A DNA stretch of 64,000 nucleotides from an uncultured Saprospiraceae bacterium. Its GTDB lineage: Bacteria > Bacteroidota > Bacteroidia > Chitinophagales > Saprospiraceae. Of the stretch, positions 35,530 to 44,402 are shown piece after piece. The stretch covers positions 1 to 64,000 of the forward strand of contig CALJPQ010000021.1 of assembly GCA_937980645.1 (NCBI GenBank), given 5' to 3'. The position numbers were made by a program, and so were the translations under genes. The notes under the pieces are model-generated. The model worked only from the letters and a program-made list of their open reading frames with translations. It made no database searches and was not told the DNA's origin. The number at the start of each line of letters is the position of its first letter. The first letter of the stretch is position 1.

Positions 35530-35560
35530 TTGCAGGAAAGTTAAACATGCGCTACCTTTG
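35530..35560 (+). promoter_or_regulatory. Promoter of the 35.6-kb ECF sigma gene
   Basis: TTG at 35530-35532, a 20-bp spacer, then TACCTTTG at 35553-35560 fit the Bacteroidota vegetative promoter. Transcription from about 35566 excludes the upstream in-frame ATG at 35547 and supports the start at 35589. Confidence 0.7.
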
Positions 35561-35588
35561 TGCCATCATAAATCAAAGAGCGTGTACC

Positions 35589-36170
35589 ATGACAATATTG
35601 GAGTTTAATTACCGCCTGAGCGATCTGACCAGCATGTTGCAGACGTTCGCTTATAATTTGACTAAAAATTCGGAAGAAGCCAAAGATTTGTACCAGGAAA
35701 CGGCTTATCGTGCGCTGGCCAATCGCGATAAATTCCGGCCGGGCACGAACTTCAAGGCGTGGATGTTTACCATTATGAAGAACATCTTCATTAATAACTA
35801 CCGCCGGAAAGTCAAGGCCAACACCATTATTGATACGACGGACAATCAGTTCTACCTGAACTCAGGCAGCCATTCAGTGGGCAATTCCGCCGAAAGTGAA
35901 ATCACGCTCAAAGAGCTGAATGAGTTGGTAGCCGCTCTGGACGACAACACGCGCATTCCGTTCCTGATGCACTTCGAGGGGTACAAGTACCAGGAAATTG
36001 CCGATCATCTGGGTTTACCGCTGGGGACTGTCAAAAGCCGCATCTTTTTTGCGCGTAAGGAGCTGAAAGAAAAGATACTGGCTAATTACGGTTTTGATCT
36101 TGGAAGGATGAGCAAGGAGAAAGAAGAAGACTCCGAAATGCTGGGTACATTGGCCATTGCTATGGACTAA
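35589..36170 (+). CDS. ECF sigma factor, possible PorX partner (SigP-like)
   Basis: A sigma factor of 193 residues starting MTILEFNYRLSDL. Region 2 shows SEEAKDLYQETAYRALAN and FKAWMFTIMKNIFINNYRRK. Region 4 shows YQEIADHLGLPLGTVKSRIFFARKEL, a canonical helix-turn-helix. No anti-sigma gene is adjacent. In Porphyromonas gingivalis the ECF factor SigP acts with PorX to express T9SS genes. Here the gene lies between porX and gldKLMN, which makes the same role attractive, but this is inference. It is also similar in layout to general Bacteroidota ECF factors that are constitutively expressed. Confidence 0.92.
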   Translation: MTILEFNYRLSDLTSMLQTFAYNLTKNSEEAKDLYQETAYRALANRDKFRPGTNFKAWMFTIMKNIFINNYRRKVKANTIIDTTDNQFYLNSGSHSVGNSAESEITLKELNELVAALDDNTRIPFLMHFEGYKYQEIADHLGLPLGTVKSRIFFARKELKEKILANYGFDLGRMSKEKEEDSEMLGTLAIAMD

Positions 36171-36191
36171 GTTAAGCAACTTGGAGGGAGG

Positions 36192-36228
36192 AAAGGCCCG
36201 CCTGACAGCAATTGTCGGGTGGGCCTTT
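36192..36228. terminator. Hairpin terminator after the ECF sigma gene
   Basis: A stem of 16 pairs with two G-U type positions: 36192-36207 (AAAGGCCCGCC...) with 36213-36228 (...GGGTGGGCCTTT), and a 5-nt loop. A/T-rich ends on both sides allow two-way action. It lies 22 bp after the stop. Confidence 0.75.
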
Positions 36229-36300
36229 ATGCTTGGAGATATCAGGAATGCTTAATCTTTCCAGCGCTTTTAGAAAAGTCCCTATAACGGCAAGCAATAA

Positions 36301-36337
36301 AAAAGAGGCTGCATCTCGCGTGGATACAGCCTCTTTT
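36301..36337 (-). terminator. Hairpin terminator of the gldKLMN operon
   Basis: Arms 36301-36315 (AAAAGAGGCTGCATC) and 36323-36337 (GATACAGCCTCTTTT) pair with one G-U wobble. On the minus strand the stem ends in a T tract. It lies 29 bp past the gldN stop. Confidence 0.8.
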
Positions 36338-36365
36338 ACGCTATAGAGGTCGTTTACCCTCAGGA

Positions 36366-37250
36366 TCAATACTGCCAGAGGTCTTGCTCAAAGTTGAAGA
36401 TAGCATTCTTGATACGCTCCGACTCCCAGAGGGCATCTACGCCGCGGGCATAGTCTTCGATGCGGCGGTCGTACACGTTCGACTCTTTGATAATGAAGCT
36501 GGAGAAGTAGCGCAGTTCCAGGAAATCTTCCCACGATATGGTGGCATTGGTATTGCCACCGAGCGTGAAGACGCGATGGCGAGCCAGAAGATTGCGGGCC
36601 TGTGGGTAATAGACCCAGAACATGGCCTTCTCATAACGGAAGTTTCCGTCGTTGTCGCGGACATCAATGAGGGGAGCGATGCCGAGGATGCGCACCTGCA
36701 TAGTCGAGGTTTCTTTATCGAAGAACCAGACTTCTTTAATGCGGAAGCGCTTCACATCTGCCCAGTTGATGTCATTGCGCACCACCTCAATTTTTTCTTC
36801 GTAGGTTTCTGGGTCGAAAGTAACAATGGTATCCGCCTTCGACATCATGGACAGGACGTCGTCGGTGCTCAGGCGTTTGGTGAACTTATCGTCATCCACT
36901 GAATAGACCGGCAAGTCCCCCTTCACAGCAGCATCGGAAAGGATGCGGAAGAACGGCTCTTCTGGATAAGCAAAGGGCAGGTTCATCTTCTCGCGCACGT
37001 CAATGATGCGCCAGATGCGGCGCTCCCACATGATATCACTTTCGCGCACAGGCTGGTAATCCAGCACACGGCGCTCTTTCATGGTCTCTTTTTTCACGAC
37101 ATCATCCAGAGGCGCTTCGCCAAATTCGTCCGGTTCACTGGCTTCCGTGCGTACATCTCTGACTTCTCCATAGTTTTGGGCGACAAGCGTTAGCGTCCCC
37201 ACAGAGCAGAAAAGCAGGGCAAAAGTAGCCCAACGAAGAAGAACATACAT
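36366..37250 (-). CDS. gldN: GldN, T9SS periplasmic ring protein
   Basis: A protein of 294 residues with a signal peptide cleaved after about residue 25 (LVAQ). The family's hallmarks are REKMNLPFAYP, VYSVDDDKFTKRLSTDD, RIKEVWFFDKETSTMQVRILGIAPL and FWVYYPQARNLLARHRVF. GldN forms, with the lipoprotein GldK, the large periplasmic ring under the outer membrane. It is the last gene of gldK-L-M-N and is followed by a terminator. Length is typical. Confidence 0.95.
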   Translation of the reverse strand: MYVLLRWATFALLFCSVGTLTLVAQNYGEVRDVRTEASEPDEFGEAPLDDVVKKETMKERRVLDYQPVRESDIMWERRIWRIIDVREKMNLPFAYPEEPFFRILSDAAVKGDLPVYSVDDDKFTKRLSTDDVLSMMSKADTIVTFDPETYEEKIEVVRNDINWADVKRFRIKEVWFFDKETSTMQVRILGIAPLIDVRDNDGNFRYEKAMFWVYYPQARNLLARHRVFTLGGNTNATISWEDFLELRYFSSFIIKESNVYDRRIEDYARGVDALWESERIKNAIFNFEQDLWQY

Positions 37251-37363
37251 GGTTTGAGAAGATTAGAGGTGAGTGTTTAGTAAGTTCGCTTTAAAGGTGC
37301 CCGGAATTGCACGCTTGCTGCACACGTCAGCCATGCAAACGCACAATTCCGGACAGGACAGGA

Positions 37364-38911
37364 TTAACGAATCTTGAAAACCAAGTCTCCAAGTTTACGC
37401 GGTGCGATATCGCCAGGGCACTTGGCGCGGATGTCTAAGAAGTAATAGACATCGCCCGGCTCAGCGCGGCGAATGAGGTCTTGCACATCCGGATTGAAGC
37501 GAGCACCGCTATTGGTTTTCTCCACCACGTCGGCGCGCTTCTTCTGGTAGGCAACCGTATAGCCGGCCACTTCGCATTTGGCGTCAAAGTCGAAATTTTC
37601 GAGCACGGCGGCCACACCACCTTGGGCCTTAAAGGTACCGTTCGGGATGGCGCTGTCAAAGCGCTGGGCACCCAGCAGCGGTACGGGGTCAGGGATACGC
37701 TTCACCTTGTAGGTAAACTTCGTCGGCGGCAGCCCACCACCCGACAGGGTAATGGTGGCTTCGCCCGGCGTCGTTACGCGCACCTGATAGTGAGAAGGGC
37801 CGTCTTTAGTGAGGGTAATGCCTGCGCCAGAGGCCGACACGTTCAGGTCGTTGGAAGACACACCCGCTGCCGATATGGAAATTGGGTTGTCCACACCGAT
37901 ATAGAAGACGTTCATCTTATCGAGCTGGATAGACGCGGAGCGGCGACCTACCTCATACTGGAAATCTTTGGAATACGTCTTCACTTCACCCGTCAGCGGG
38001 TTTTTCACGTTAATCGTTACTTTGTACGACTTGACGCCTGTAGTGGAAGTCATAACTTCGTACTTAGCCACACCATCTTTAAGCGGCAGCGAGCGCCCAT
38101 CTACAGAGATGCTGATATTGTCTGCATTGGTACTATACGCGCTAAGGAAGATGTCGGCTTCGTACTTTTCACCGGCGATAACATAGCCTTTCGGTGCGCT
38201 GATAGCCGGCTGGAAGGCGTCGAATTTGATGTCTTCGCCCGCCACCTTCTTCAGGCAGTAATTCAGAACGGCCGACGAGGATGCCTTGGCATCGCTCTGG
38301 ATCTTGCCCAAAATAGGGAAGCATGCTGCTACGGGCATCTGCCGAAACTTAAAGTCAGCCCAGCTAGTCTTGTCCGTTTTAGCCGGCAAGGGCTCCACGT
38401 CTAACGGCATGGAGGCGGCTACTTCCGGGTCATTGTCACAAAGTTCCAGCAGTTTTTGACGCAGATCTTTGATTTTGCGTTCTATCTCAAAACCGACCCC
38501 TTCCTTGCTACCTTCCTCACCCAAGACAAACATCCGAGTCGTGATATCTTTATTTCGAATATCTTTCGGAATAGTTGGGTCGCTTTTGGAAGGCCCACCC
38601 GCTTTGTCAAACAGTTTTTGCCGGATTCCGTCAATGTACTTGGTAAACTCTTCCGTGAGAGCTAAGGCTTGTTTAGCGTTCTCGCGGTACTTTTCATTTT
38701 CCGCTTTTCGATAAGCATCGGCCTGTTTATTGATGTTTTCCATGATCGCCTCGTTACTCTTCTCGACGATGTTGCGGCTACCTTTCAAGCCTTTGTCGAG
38801 CGAGAAGAAGGCGTTCATCACTTCGGCCGATACGTTCAATGCGAGCAGTGCGGTCAACACCAGATACATCAGGTTGATCATCAACTGCCGCGGCTCCTTT
38901 GGTATGGACAT
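37364..38911 (-). CDS. gldM: GldM, T9SS motor arm protein
   Basis: A protein of 515 residues. One N-terminal membrane helix (LMINLMYLVLTALLALNVSAEVM) packs with the GldL helices and drives rotation by proton flow. A long helical bundle (residues 35-220, KSNEAIMENINKQADAYRK...) is followed by three immunoglobulin-like domains that span the periplasm to GldK/N. The order and the MINLMYLVLTALLALNVS motif are diagnostic. It lies 69 bp after gldL and 113 bp before gldN. Confidence 0.95.
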   Translation of the reverse strand: MSIPKEPRQLMINLMYLVLTALLALNVSAEVMNAFFSLDKGLKGSRNIVEKSNEAIMENINKQADAYRKAENEKYRENAKQALALTEEFTKYIDGIRQKLFDKAGGPSKSDPTIPKDIRNKDITTRMFVLGEEGSKEGVGFEIERKIKDLRQKLLELCDNDPEVAASMPLDVEPLPAKTDKTSWADFKFRQMPVAACFPILGKIQSDAKASSSAVLNYCLKKVAGEDIKFDAFQPAISAPKGYVIAGEKYEADIFLSAYSTNADNISISVDGRSLPLKDGVAKYEVMTSTTGVKSYKVTINVKNPLTGEVKTYSKDFQYEVGRRSASIQLDKMNVFYIGVDNPISISAAGVSSNDLNVSASGAGITLTKDGPSHYQVRVTTPGEATITLSGGGLPPTKFTYKVKRIPDPVPLLGAQRFDSAIPNGTFKAQGGVAAVLENFDFDAKCEVAGYTVAYQKKRADVVEKTNSGARFNPDVQDLIRRAEPGDVYYFLDIRAKCPGDIAPRKLGDLVFKIR

Positions 38912-38980
38912 GTTGTGTTGTCTTTAAGTGTTGTTAAACAGGAGGTTTACAGCTGGTTTGTGCTGTTAATCAACCTTTTA

Positions 38981-39583
38981 CTACTGGCGACCAATGTTGG
39001 CCATGGCAGCCAGCATGTTGCCGTAGACAGTGTTCAGAGAGCTGAGATTCTTATTCAAGGCAGCTAATTGGTCTTTGTACTGGCGTACGTCTTCTGCCGA
39101 GCGAGCCATGTCGGCCATGGCTTCGTTCATCTTGGTGTAGAAATTCGACATGGACTTAATTTGCTCCTGCGTGCCAGAGAAGTCCACCTCCTGTAGGGCT
39201 TTTAGTGCGGCCAAGCTCTTGGACATGGACTGCAGCTCAGTCAGCATACCGCCCAACTGACGCTCCACGACGTCGCCGTGCAGCGGTGCTACTTCCGGCA
39301 TGTTCGGATTGGGCCCGGCCGTCAGCGGCTGAATGCGGGAGTTGTAGTCGTCGAGGCCGGGGTACAACTTGTGCCAATAATAGTCCGGCTCAGGGCCGAT
39401 AACACCCAGGAAGAAGAAGATGAGGGCTTCTACCGAAAGGCCGACGATGAGCATCTCGGAGGCGCCTTCCCAGCTTTCCAGCTTGAAAAGGGCACCCATG
39501 AGCACGATGGCCGCGCCCAGACCGATGACGAAGTTCTTGAAGTACTTGAATGGTTTGGATTTGACGAAACTTTGGAAACCCAT
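38981..39583 (-). CDS. gldL: GldL, T9SS motor membrane protein
   Basis: A protein of 200 residues with two membrane helices near the N-terminus (YFKNFVIGLGAAIVLMGALFKL and MLIVGLSVEALIFFFLG). The latter contains the conserved glutamate (SVEAL) thought to carry protons. A cytoplasmic helical tail follows (SMSKSLAALKALQEVDFS ... LNTVYGNMLAAMANIG). GldL pentamers surround GldM. The gene is in the gldKLMN operon. Confidence 0.95.
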   Translation of the reverse strand: MGFQSFVKSKPFKYFKNFVIGLGAAIVLMGALFKLESWEGASEMLIVGLSVEALIFFFLGVIGPEPDYYWHKLYPGLDDYNSRIQPLTAGPNPNMPEVAPLHGDVVERQLGGMLTELQSMSKSLAALKALQEVDFSGTQEQIKSMSNFYTKMNEAMADMARSAEDVRQYKDQLAALNKNLSSLNTVYGNMLAAMANIGRQ

Positions 39584-39719
39584 TGTTGAAAAACTTTTTA
39601 GCAGTTTAAGAAGAGTTGTTCTTGATGATTCATGCTTTTAAACGAGGCGCTCACCGGGCACACTCTATTGGAAAGCCCTACCCGGTGAGCAACTCCCATC
39701 AGGCGTTAGTTTCAGGGAT

Positions 39720-40988
39720 TTAAAAGTCGTTTATCGAACGGCCCAGGAAGGTAAGCACGCATCGGAAGCCGATATAGCACTTGGTAGTATCTTGATATTC
39801 CCACGAGCGCGTGCTGGTCTGAAGGAAGTAAGCAACATCCTTCCAGGAGCCACCGCGGATCACCTTGCGCTTAGCAGTGATGGGATCGTCTTCCTTGGCA
39901 TCGTAGCGAATGTCCGGGTTAAGGTCGTGCATGAACGAATAGGCGTTCTCAAAGAAGGCCGTCTCCGTCCATTCGGAAACGTTGCCTGCCATGCAATACA
40001 GGCCATAGTCGTTAGGATAGTAAGCGTCGGCTCTTACGGTGTAAAGGCCACCATCTTCTGGATAGTTGCCGCGGCCGGGCTTGAAGTTGGCCAGTAAGCA
40101 ACCTTTGGCGTTGCGCGTGTAGTAGCTTCCCCATGGATAGGTGGCACCTTCGCGGCCACCGCGGGCAGCATATTCCCATTCGTGCTCTGTAGGCAGGCGG
40201 AAGTCTTCTGAGTTTACGCCTGCATCGGCGCTGTACGTATTCCACAACTTGGTGCGCCAGTGGCAGAAGGCTTTGGCCATCTTCCAGTTTACCCCCACCA
40301 CCGGATAGTCGTCGAATGCTGGGTGCCAGAAGTAGTTGCGCGTCATGGGCTCATTGTAGGAGTAGGCATAGTCGCGAATCCAGCACAGGGTGTCTGGATA
40401 GATTTTTACCTTTTCTTTACGGATATGGCTGGTGCGGCTGCTGTTGCGATCATGTGCAGCGCGCTGCCAATCGTACCACTGGTATTCATAAACGAATTTG
40501 CTGGCATCCAGCTCCTTGCGACCGTCGAAGCGCTCATTGGCTGGATAAAACAGATCGCCCAGTTCGGCTACCATCTCTTCATCTTCCCAATCAATTTCCT
40601 GCTCCCAGTCAATGAGGGGCTTATCGAAGTCGCCTGCGTCATCCTCAAGGTAGTGCCCTAATTTATCGTGCGCTATGGAGTCACGCACCCAGTACACAAA
40701 CTGGCGGTACTCGTTGTTGGTGATCTCGGTTTCGTCCATGAAAAAGCCCTGAATAGAGATGGACTTCGGACGTGCCACCAGCTGGCGGCTCAGGTCTTCA
40801 TCACCCACGCCAATGTGCAGCGTGCCGGATGGGACATAAACCATACCATACGGGCTGATCCCCTTCCATTTTGGGCGGTTCTGAACCCCGATGAGCTCAC
40901 CCGTTTCTTTTCGGCCGCAGGAGGCGGCTACAACCGTGAGTAGAAGCAGTAGCAGTAACGATTTTTGTAGTTTTTCCATGTTTGACAC
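39720..40988 (-). CDS. gldK: GldK, T9SS ring lipoprotein (formylglycine-generating-enzyme fold)
   Basis: A lipoprotein of 422 residues: signal with a leucine run, lipobox VAASC, lipidated Cys24 (a Met three residues in is an alternative start). The body is the FGE-sulfatase-type fold: GMVYVPSGTLHIG, FFMDETEITNNEYRQFV, DYPVVGVNWKMAKAFCHWR, RLPTEHEWEYAARGG, AGNVSEWTE and RKVIRGGSWKD. GldK uses this fold structurally and forms the ring with GldN on the inner face of the outer membrane. It is first in the operon, with a candidate promoter 45 bp upstream. Confidence 0.95.
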   Translation of the reverse strand: MSNMEKLQKSLLLLLLLTVVAASCGRKETGELIGVQNRPKWKGISPYGMVYVPSGTLHIGVGDEDLSRQLVARPKSISIQGFFMDETEITNNEYRQFVYWVRDSIAHDKLGHYLEDDAGDFDKPLIDWEQEIDWEDEEMVAELGDLFYPANERFDGRKELDASKFVYEYQWYDWQRAAHDRNSSRTSHIRKEKVKIYPDTLCWIRDYAYSYNEPMTRNYFWHPAFDDYPVVGVNWKMAKAFCHWRTKLWNTYSADAGVNSEDFRLPTEHEWEYAARGGREGATYPWGSYYTRNAKGCLLANFKPGRGNYPEDGGLYTVRADAYYPNDYGLYCMAGNVSEWTETAFFENAYSFMHDLNPDIRYDAKEDDPITAKRKVIRGGSWKDVAYFLQTSTRSWEYQDTTKCYIGFRCVLTFLGRSINDF

Positions 40989-41032
40989 CCGTGTTTGCCT
41001 TATTTTTATTATTTGCCTGGAAAAAACGGTCG

Positions 41033-41061
41033 TAAAGGTAGAGGATTAAATTCGATGCAAA
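41033..41061 (-). promoter_or_regulatory. Candidate gldKLMN promoter
   Basis: On the minus strand TTTG (41058-41061), a 17-bp spacer and TACCTTTA (41033-41040) resemble the Bacteroidota consensus with one mismatch in the -7 box. The gldK start follows after about 45 bp. Confidence 0.5.
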
Positions 41062-41181
41062 AAAACTTTTCAAAATAAAATTGGTTTCTACCTGAATGAC
41101 CTGCCTGCCAAAGCCGCTCCTTAACGCGGTTTTAACGCTGGCTAATATACGTCTTTGCTTTTTTAAGCGCCAATCAGGGCG

Positions 41182-42168
41182 CTAAATTCCCCAAAAACGC
41201 GGATTGTAGATAATCGGTGGTAATCGCCCTGCTCCAAGTGGTTTCCCCAGATCGTAGCGAAGCAGAAGTTCATGCGACCCTCTTTGGACGTTAGCCAGCG
41301 ATGAAAGAGGAATATCGTAAGCGTAAGCAAAGGAAATTTTTTCTGTAATTCTGAGTCCACCGAACAGTGCAAGCGCATCCCGCGCAGATGAGGCCAATCC
41401 TCTAAAAGAACATCCCACAAATGTATTTTCTCGCCAGCGAAACGCGCCGGAAATTTCTACTTGCGTCGCTGCCGGGTCAAATTTGAGCAAAAAAGACGGT
41501 ACGAGGGCCAGCTGGTCGGAAAGCGACACCCGATAAGCGCCCATGCCTACATACTGGGGTACCAGTAGAACGCGAAAAGCCCCCTGGTCGGTAATACTCA
41601 GCGCCGGTACGTATGCGGGTAATATAGCCACGCCCATTTCCAGTTGTCGTTGTCGAAAGAACGCGCCCAATTCTATCAGCGGGGCGCCGCCAACCACTTT
41701 TCCCTCCGGAAACAGGGGGTCATTGTGCGTAAAGCTGCCACCCGGCTCGTAGATGCCGTCCGGAGTACGCAGTTTATCGCCGTCTAGAGTGTACTGAACA
41801 TAGCCGGCACCGATCCCTAAAGTGAGCAAGCCAGAGCGGCCCACATCCAGGTGGTATGCGTAATGAAGGGTAGCGCGCGTGGTGCGATGAGCACCGATTT
41901 TGTCGTTCTCCAGCCGGAGGCCGGCGCCACCCCGTAGTGGGGCTACGGGCAGATGGGCGTCCAGGTATTGGCTCTCTGGCGCTCCCGCCAGTCCCGACCA
42001 CTGCTGGCGATAGGCTCCGTGCGCCAACAGGGTGCCTGCCACGCCAGCGTATGCCGGATTGTAAGCATATGGGTTGAGCATATACAGGCTATACTGAGGC
42101 AGTTGCTGCCCTCGCAACGTCGGAAATGTCGCCAGGAAGAGGAGGCCGAGGTAAATTTGCCTTTTCAT
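41182..42168 (-). CDS. PorP/SprF-family T9SS outer-membrane protein
   Basis: A protein of 328 residues with a signal peptide (MKRQIYLGLLFLATFPTLRG). The mature N-terminus LPQYSLYMLNPYAYNPAYAG is the family hallmark, and the rest is strand-rich with a barrel-like pattern. PorP/SprF proteins are outer-membrane barrels that serve as anchors or accessory factors for T9SS motor contact or for specific gliding adhesins. It begins only 3 bp after the stop of the thioredoxin-domain gene, so the two are one transcript. It is separate from the second PorP at 49.9 kb. Confidence 0.9.
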   Translation of the reverse strand: MKRQIYLGLLFLATFPTLRGQQLPQYSLYMLNPYAYNPAYAGVAGTLLAHGAYRQQWSGLAGAPESQYLDAHLPVAPLRGGAGLRLENDKIGAHRTTRATLHYAYHLDVGRSGLLTLGIGAGYVQYTLDGDKLRTPDGIYEPGGSFTHNDPLFPEGKVVGGAPLIELGAFFRQRQLEMGVAILPAYVPALSITDQGAFRVLLVPQYVGMGAYRVSLSDQLALVPSFLLKFDPAATQVEISGAFRWRENTFVGCSFRGLASSARDALALFGGLRITEKISFAYAYDIPLSSLANVQRGSHELLLRYDLGKPLGAGRLPPIIYNPRFWGI

Positions 42169-42171
42169 ATC

Positions 42172-44241
42172 TTACAAAAGGGTTAGCGCCTCCGCCACCG
42201 TCCGAACCGGGCGCTGGCAGGCGTAGTTCTGGCATACGTATAATAATAAGGTGTGCTCATCCGCTGCTTTACCGCGCAGGAGTGGGTGGTCATCGCTTGG
42301 GTGTTCGGCGGCAGCCATGACGGCGTTCCAGCAAAAATGACGCTGGAGGTCTCGCGCTGCCTGCACGGCGCCAGGCCCCACAATGGCTACTTCAGGCCGA
42401 GGGCGCACCTGGAAAAGGTAAGCCAGCACCCAACGCTCGAACGACAGGGGGTAACGCTCCAGCGTAGGCCGCATTTTCTCGACCATTTGCGCGGCATGCT
42501 CGCGCCAGTCGTCGCGATCCAGTAGAACGCCCAAACGCTGAAGGTTGTGTGCCATGGTGCTGTTGCCCGAGGGGGTGGCGTTGTCGTAGAGGTCTTTTTT
42601 TCGCAGGATAACGTCTGTCTGGTCGGCAGCGGTGTAAAAGAACAGGTTTGTTTGCTCATCATAGAAATAGGTGTATACCTGTTCGGTCAGGCGCTGTGCG
42701 TGCTCCAGGTAGCGTTGCTCGAAGGTGATGTGCCACACGTCGAGTAGTGCGGCAATCAGGAAGGCATAATCTTCCAGGACGGCGGCGTGTTGGGCGTTGC
42801 CGTCTTTCCAGCTGTGCAGGGGCCGCTCGTTGGCGTCGGTCAGGTGCTGGAGTAGGAAATCCACATTGCGCACGGCGGCCTGGCGGTACTCATCATTGCC
42901 TAAAGCCGTAGAGGCCTGAGCGTATGCGGAAGCCATAAGCGCATTCCAGCTGAGCAGCACCTTGTCGTCAAGCCCTGGGCGAATGCGCTGCGAGCGGCGC
43001 TCAAACAGGCGTTGGCGCCATCGGCGCACCTGTTGCCGCAACGCTTCGGCATCGAGGCCGTGCTGCTGTGCGTAGTCCTCTATCTCGACGACTCGCCACA
43101 GGATGTTGGTCTCTTCCCAGTTTCCCTCTGCAGACACACCGTAAAGGGTGCAGAAGATCTCCGCATCGCTGCCGAGGACTTCTTCAATTTCGGATTTGTC
43201 CCAGACGTAAAATTTGCCTTCGCGGCCCTCCGAGTCGGCGTCTAAGGCGGAGTAGAAGGCTCCGGCGGGGTGCGTCATTTCGCGGCGTACGAATTCGAGG
43301 GTTTCCACGATGGTCTCTTCATAGCATTTTCGACGCTGTTGCGCTTGTGCATCATCTTTTTCCCCAAGCAAGCGGCAAGCATCGGCCAAGACGCTGACGA
43401 GCAGGGCGTTGTCGTAAAGCATTTTTTCAAAATGCGGCACTAACCAGGCCCTGTCGGTAGCGTATCGGGCAAAGCCGCCGCCCAGCTGGTCGTAGATGCC
43501 GCCACTGATCATTTTATCCAAAGAAAAAAGTGCGTGCTCCAGTGCTTCCGAGTTGTTGGCCAGGCGATGATAGTACAGCAGAAAGTGCAGTGCCATGGAA
43601 GAGGGAAACTTGGGCGCTCCGCCAAAGCCGCCTTCGACGCGGTCAAAGTGGTCGCGCATGGCGTAATAGACGTTTTCCAGAGCCGATTGCGCGGGCAACG
43701 GTTGGCTGGTCAGTTGCGATGGCAGCGGTTCGAGGAATACGTTGTCGTTGCGCTTCAGGTACGTCATCAGGCGCTCGGCTTGCTCATAGACGGTCTCGCG
43801 TTTGGTTTCCCAGGCGTTGGCCATGTGTTGTAGCAGTTGCAGCCACGACGGGCGGTTGTACGCCGGGCGCGGCGGGAAGTAAGTACCGGCATAAAAGGGT
43901 TTGCCCTCGGGCGTGAGGAAGCAGTTCAGCGGCCATCCGCCACCTCCGGTCATGATCTGGCAGGCTTCCATGTAAATGGCATCTACATCGGGCCGCTCTT
44001 CGCGATCCACTTTGATGTTGATAAAATGCTCGTTCATGAAGGCCGCCACGTCGGGGTTCTCGAACGACTCGCGTTCCATGACGTGGCACCAGTGGCAGGT
44101 AGAATAGCCGATGCTGACTAAAATGGGCTTGTTTTCGCGGCGCGCCCGCTCGAAGGCTTCGGGTTTCCAGGCGTACCAATCTACCGGATTGTGGGCGTGT
44201 TGTTGCAGGTAAGGAGAAGACTCGTATTGGAGGCGGTTCAT
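42172..44241 (-). CDS. YyaL/DUF255 thioredoxin-domain protein
   Basis: A protein of 689 residues from the Met at 44241 ([23 protein letters not shown]); an upstream Met at 44268 adds nine non-conserved residues. The N-terminal thioredoxin-like domain has C49-H-W-C52 in [16 protein letters not shown]. The remaining 500 residues form an alpha/alpha-toroid glycoside-hydrolase-like domain ([31 protein letters not shown]). This is the YyaL/SSP411 family, usually cytosolic and of uncertain function. No signal peptide is visible. It is first in a two-gene unit with PorP/SprF. Confidence 0.9.
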   Translation of the reverse strand: MNRLQYESSPYLQQHAHNPVDWYAWKPEAFERARRENKPILVSIGYSTCHWCHVMERESFENPDVAAFMNEHFINIKVDREERPDVDAIYMEACQIMTGGGGWPLNCFLTPEGKPFYAGTYFPPRPAYNRPSWLQLLQHMANAWETKRETVYEQAERLMTYLKRNDNVFLEPLPSQLTSQPLPAQSALENVYYAMRDHFDRVEGGFGGAPKFPSSMALHFLLYYHRLANNSEALEHALFSLDKMISGGIYDQLGGGFARYATDRAWLVPHFEKMLYDNALLVSVLADACRLLGEKDDAQAQQRRKCYEETIVETLEFVRREMTHPAGAFYSALDADSEGREGKFYVWDKSEIEEVLGSDAEIFCTLYGVSAEGNWEETNILWRVVEIEDYAQQHGLDAEALRQQVRRWRQRLFERRSQRIRPGLDDKVLLSWNALMASAYAQASTALGNDEYRQAAVRNVDFLLQHLTDANERPLHSWKDGNAQHAAVLEDYAFLIAALLDVWHITFEQRYLEHAQRLTEQVYTYFYDEQTNLFFYTAADQTDVILRKKDLYDNATPSGNSTMAHNLQRLGVLLDRDDWREHAAQMVEKMRPTLERYPLSFERWVLAYLFQVRPRPEVAIVGPGAVQAARDLQRHFCWNAVMAAAEHPSDDHPLLRGKAADEHTLLLYVCQNYACQRPVRTVAEALTLL

Positions 44242-44378
44242 ACTTTTCGGCGCTGTTTGGAAGCGCAAGGTATAGACAAATAGCGCTATCGCAAGGTTTT
44301 GGCTCGCGCAAACATCTTCAGCGTACGGCCTGTAGCGGTTCGGGCGTTATGTGGCGACTGCAATAGGCCTCCGGCCTT

Positions 44379-44386
44379 TACTTTTG
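44379..44386 (+). promoter_or_regulatory. -7 box TACTTTTG before the M1 peptidase
   Basis: The octamer matches TAnnTTTG and lies 16 bp before the ATG at 44403. No TTG lies at the expected distance upstream. Confidence 0.4.
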
Positions 44387-44402
44387 CCTGAAATCGCCTT
44401 TT

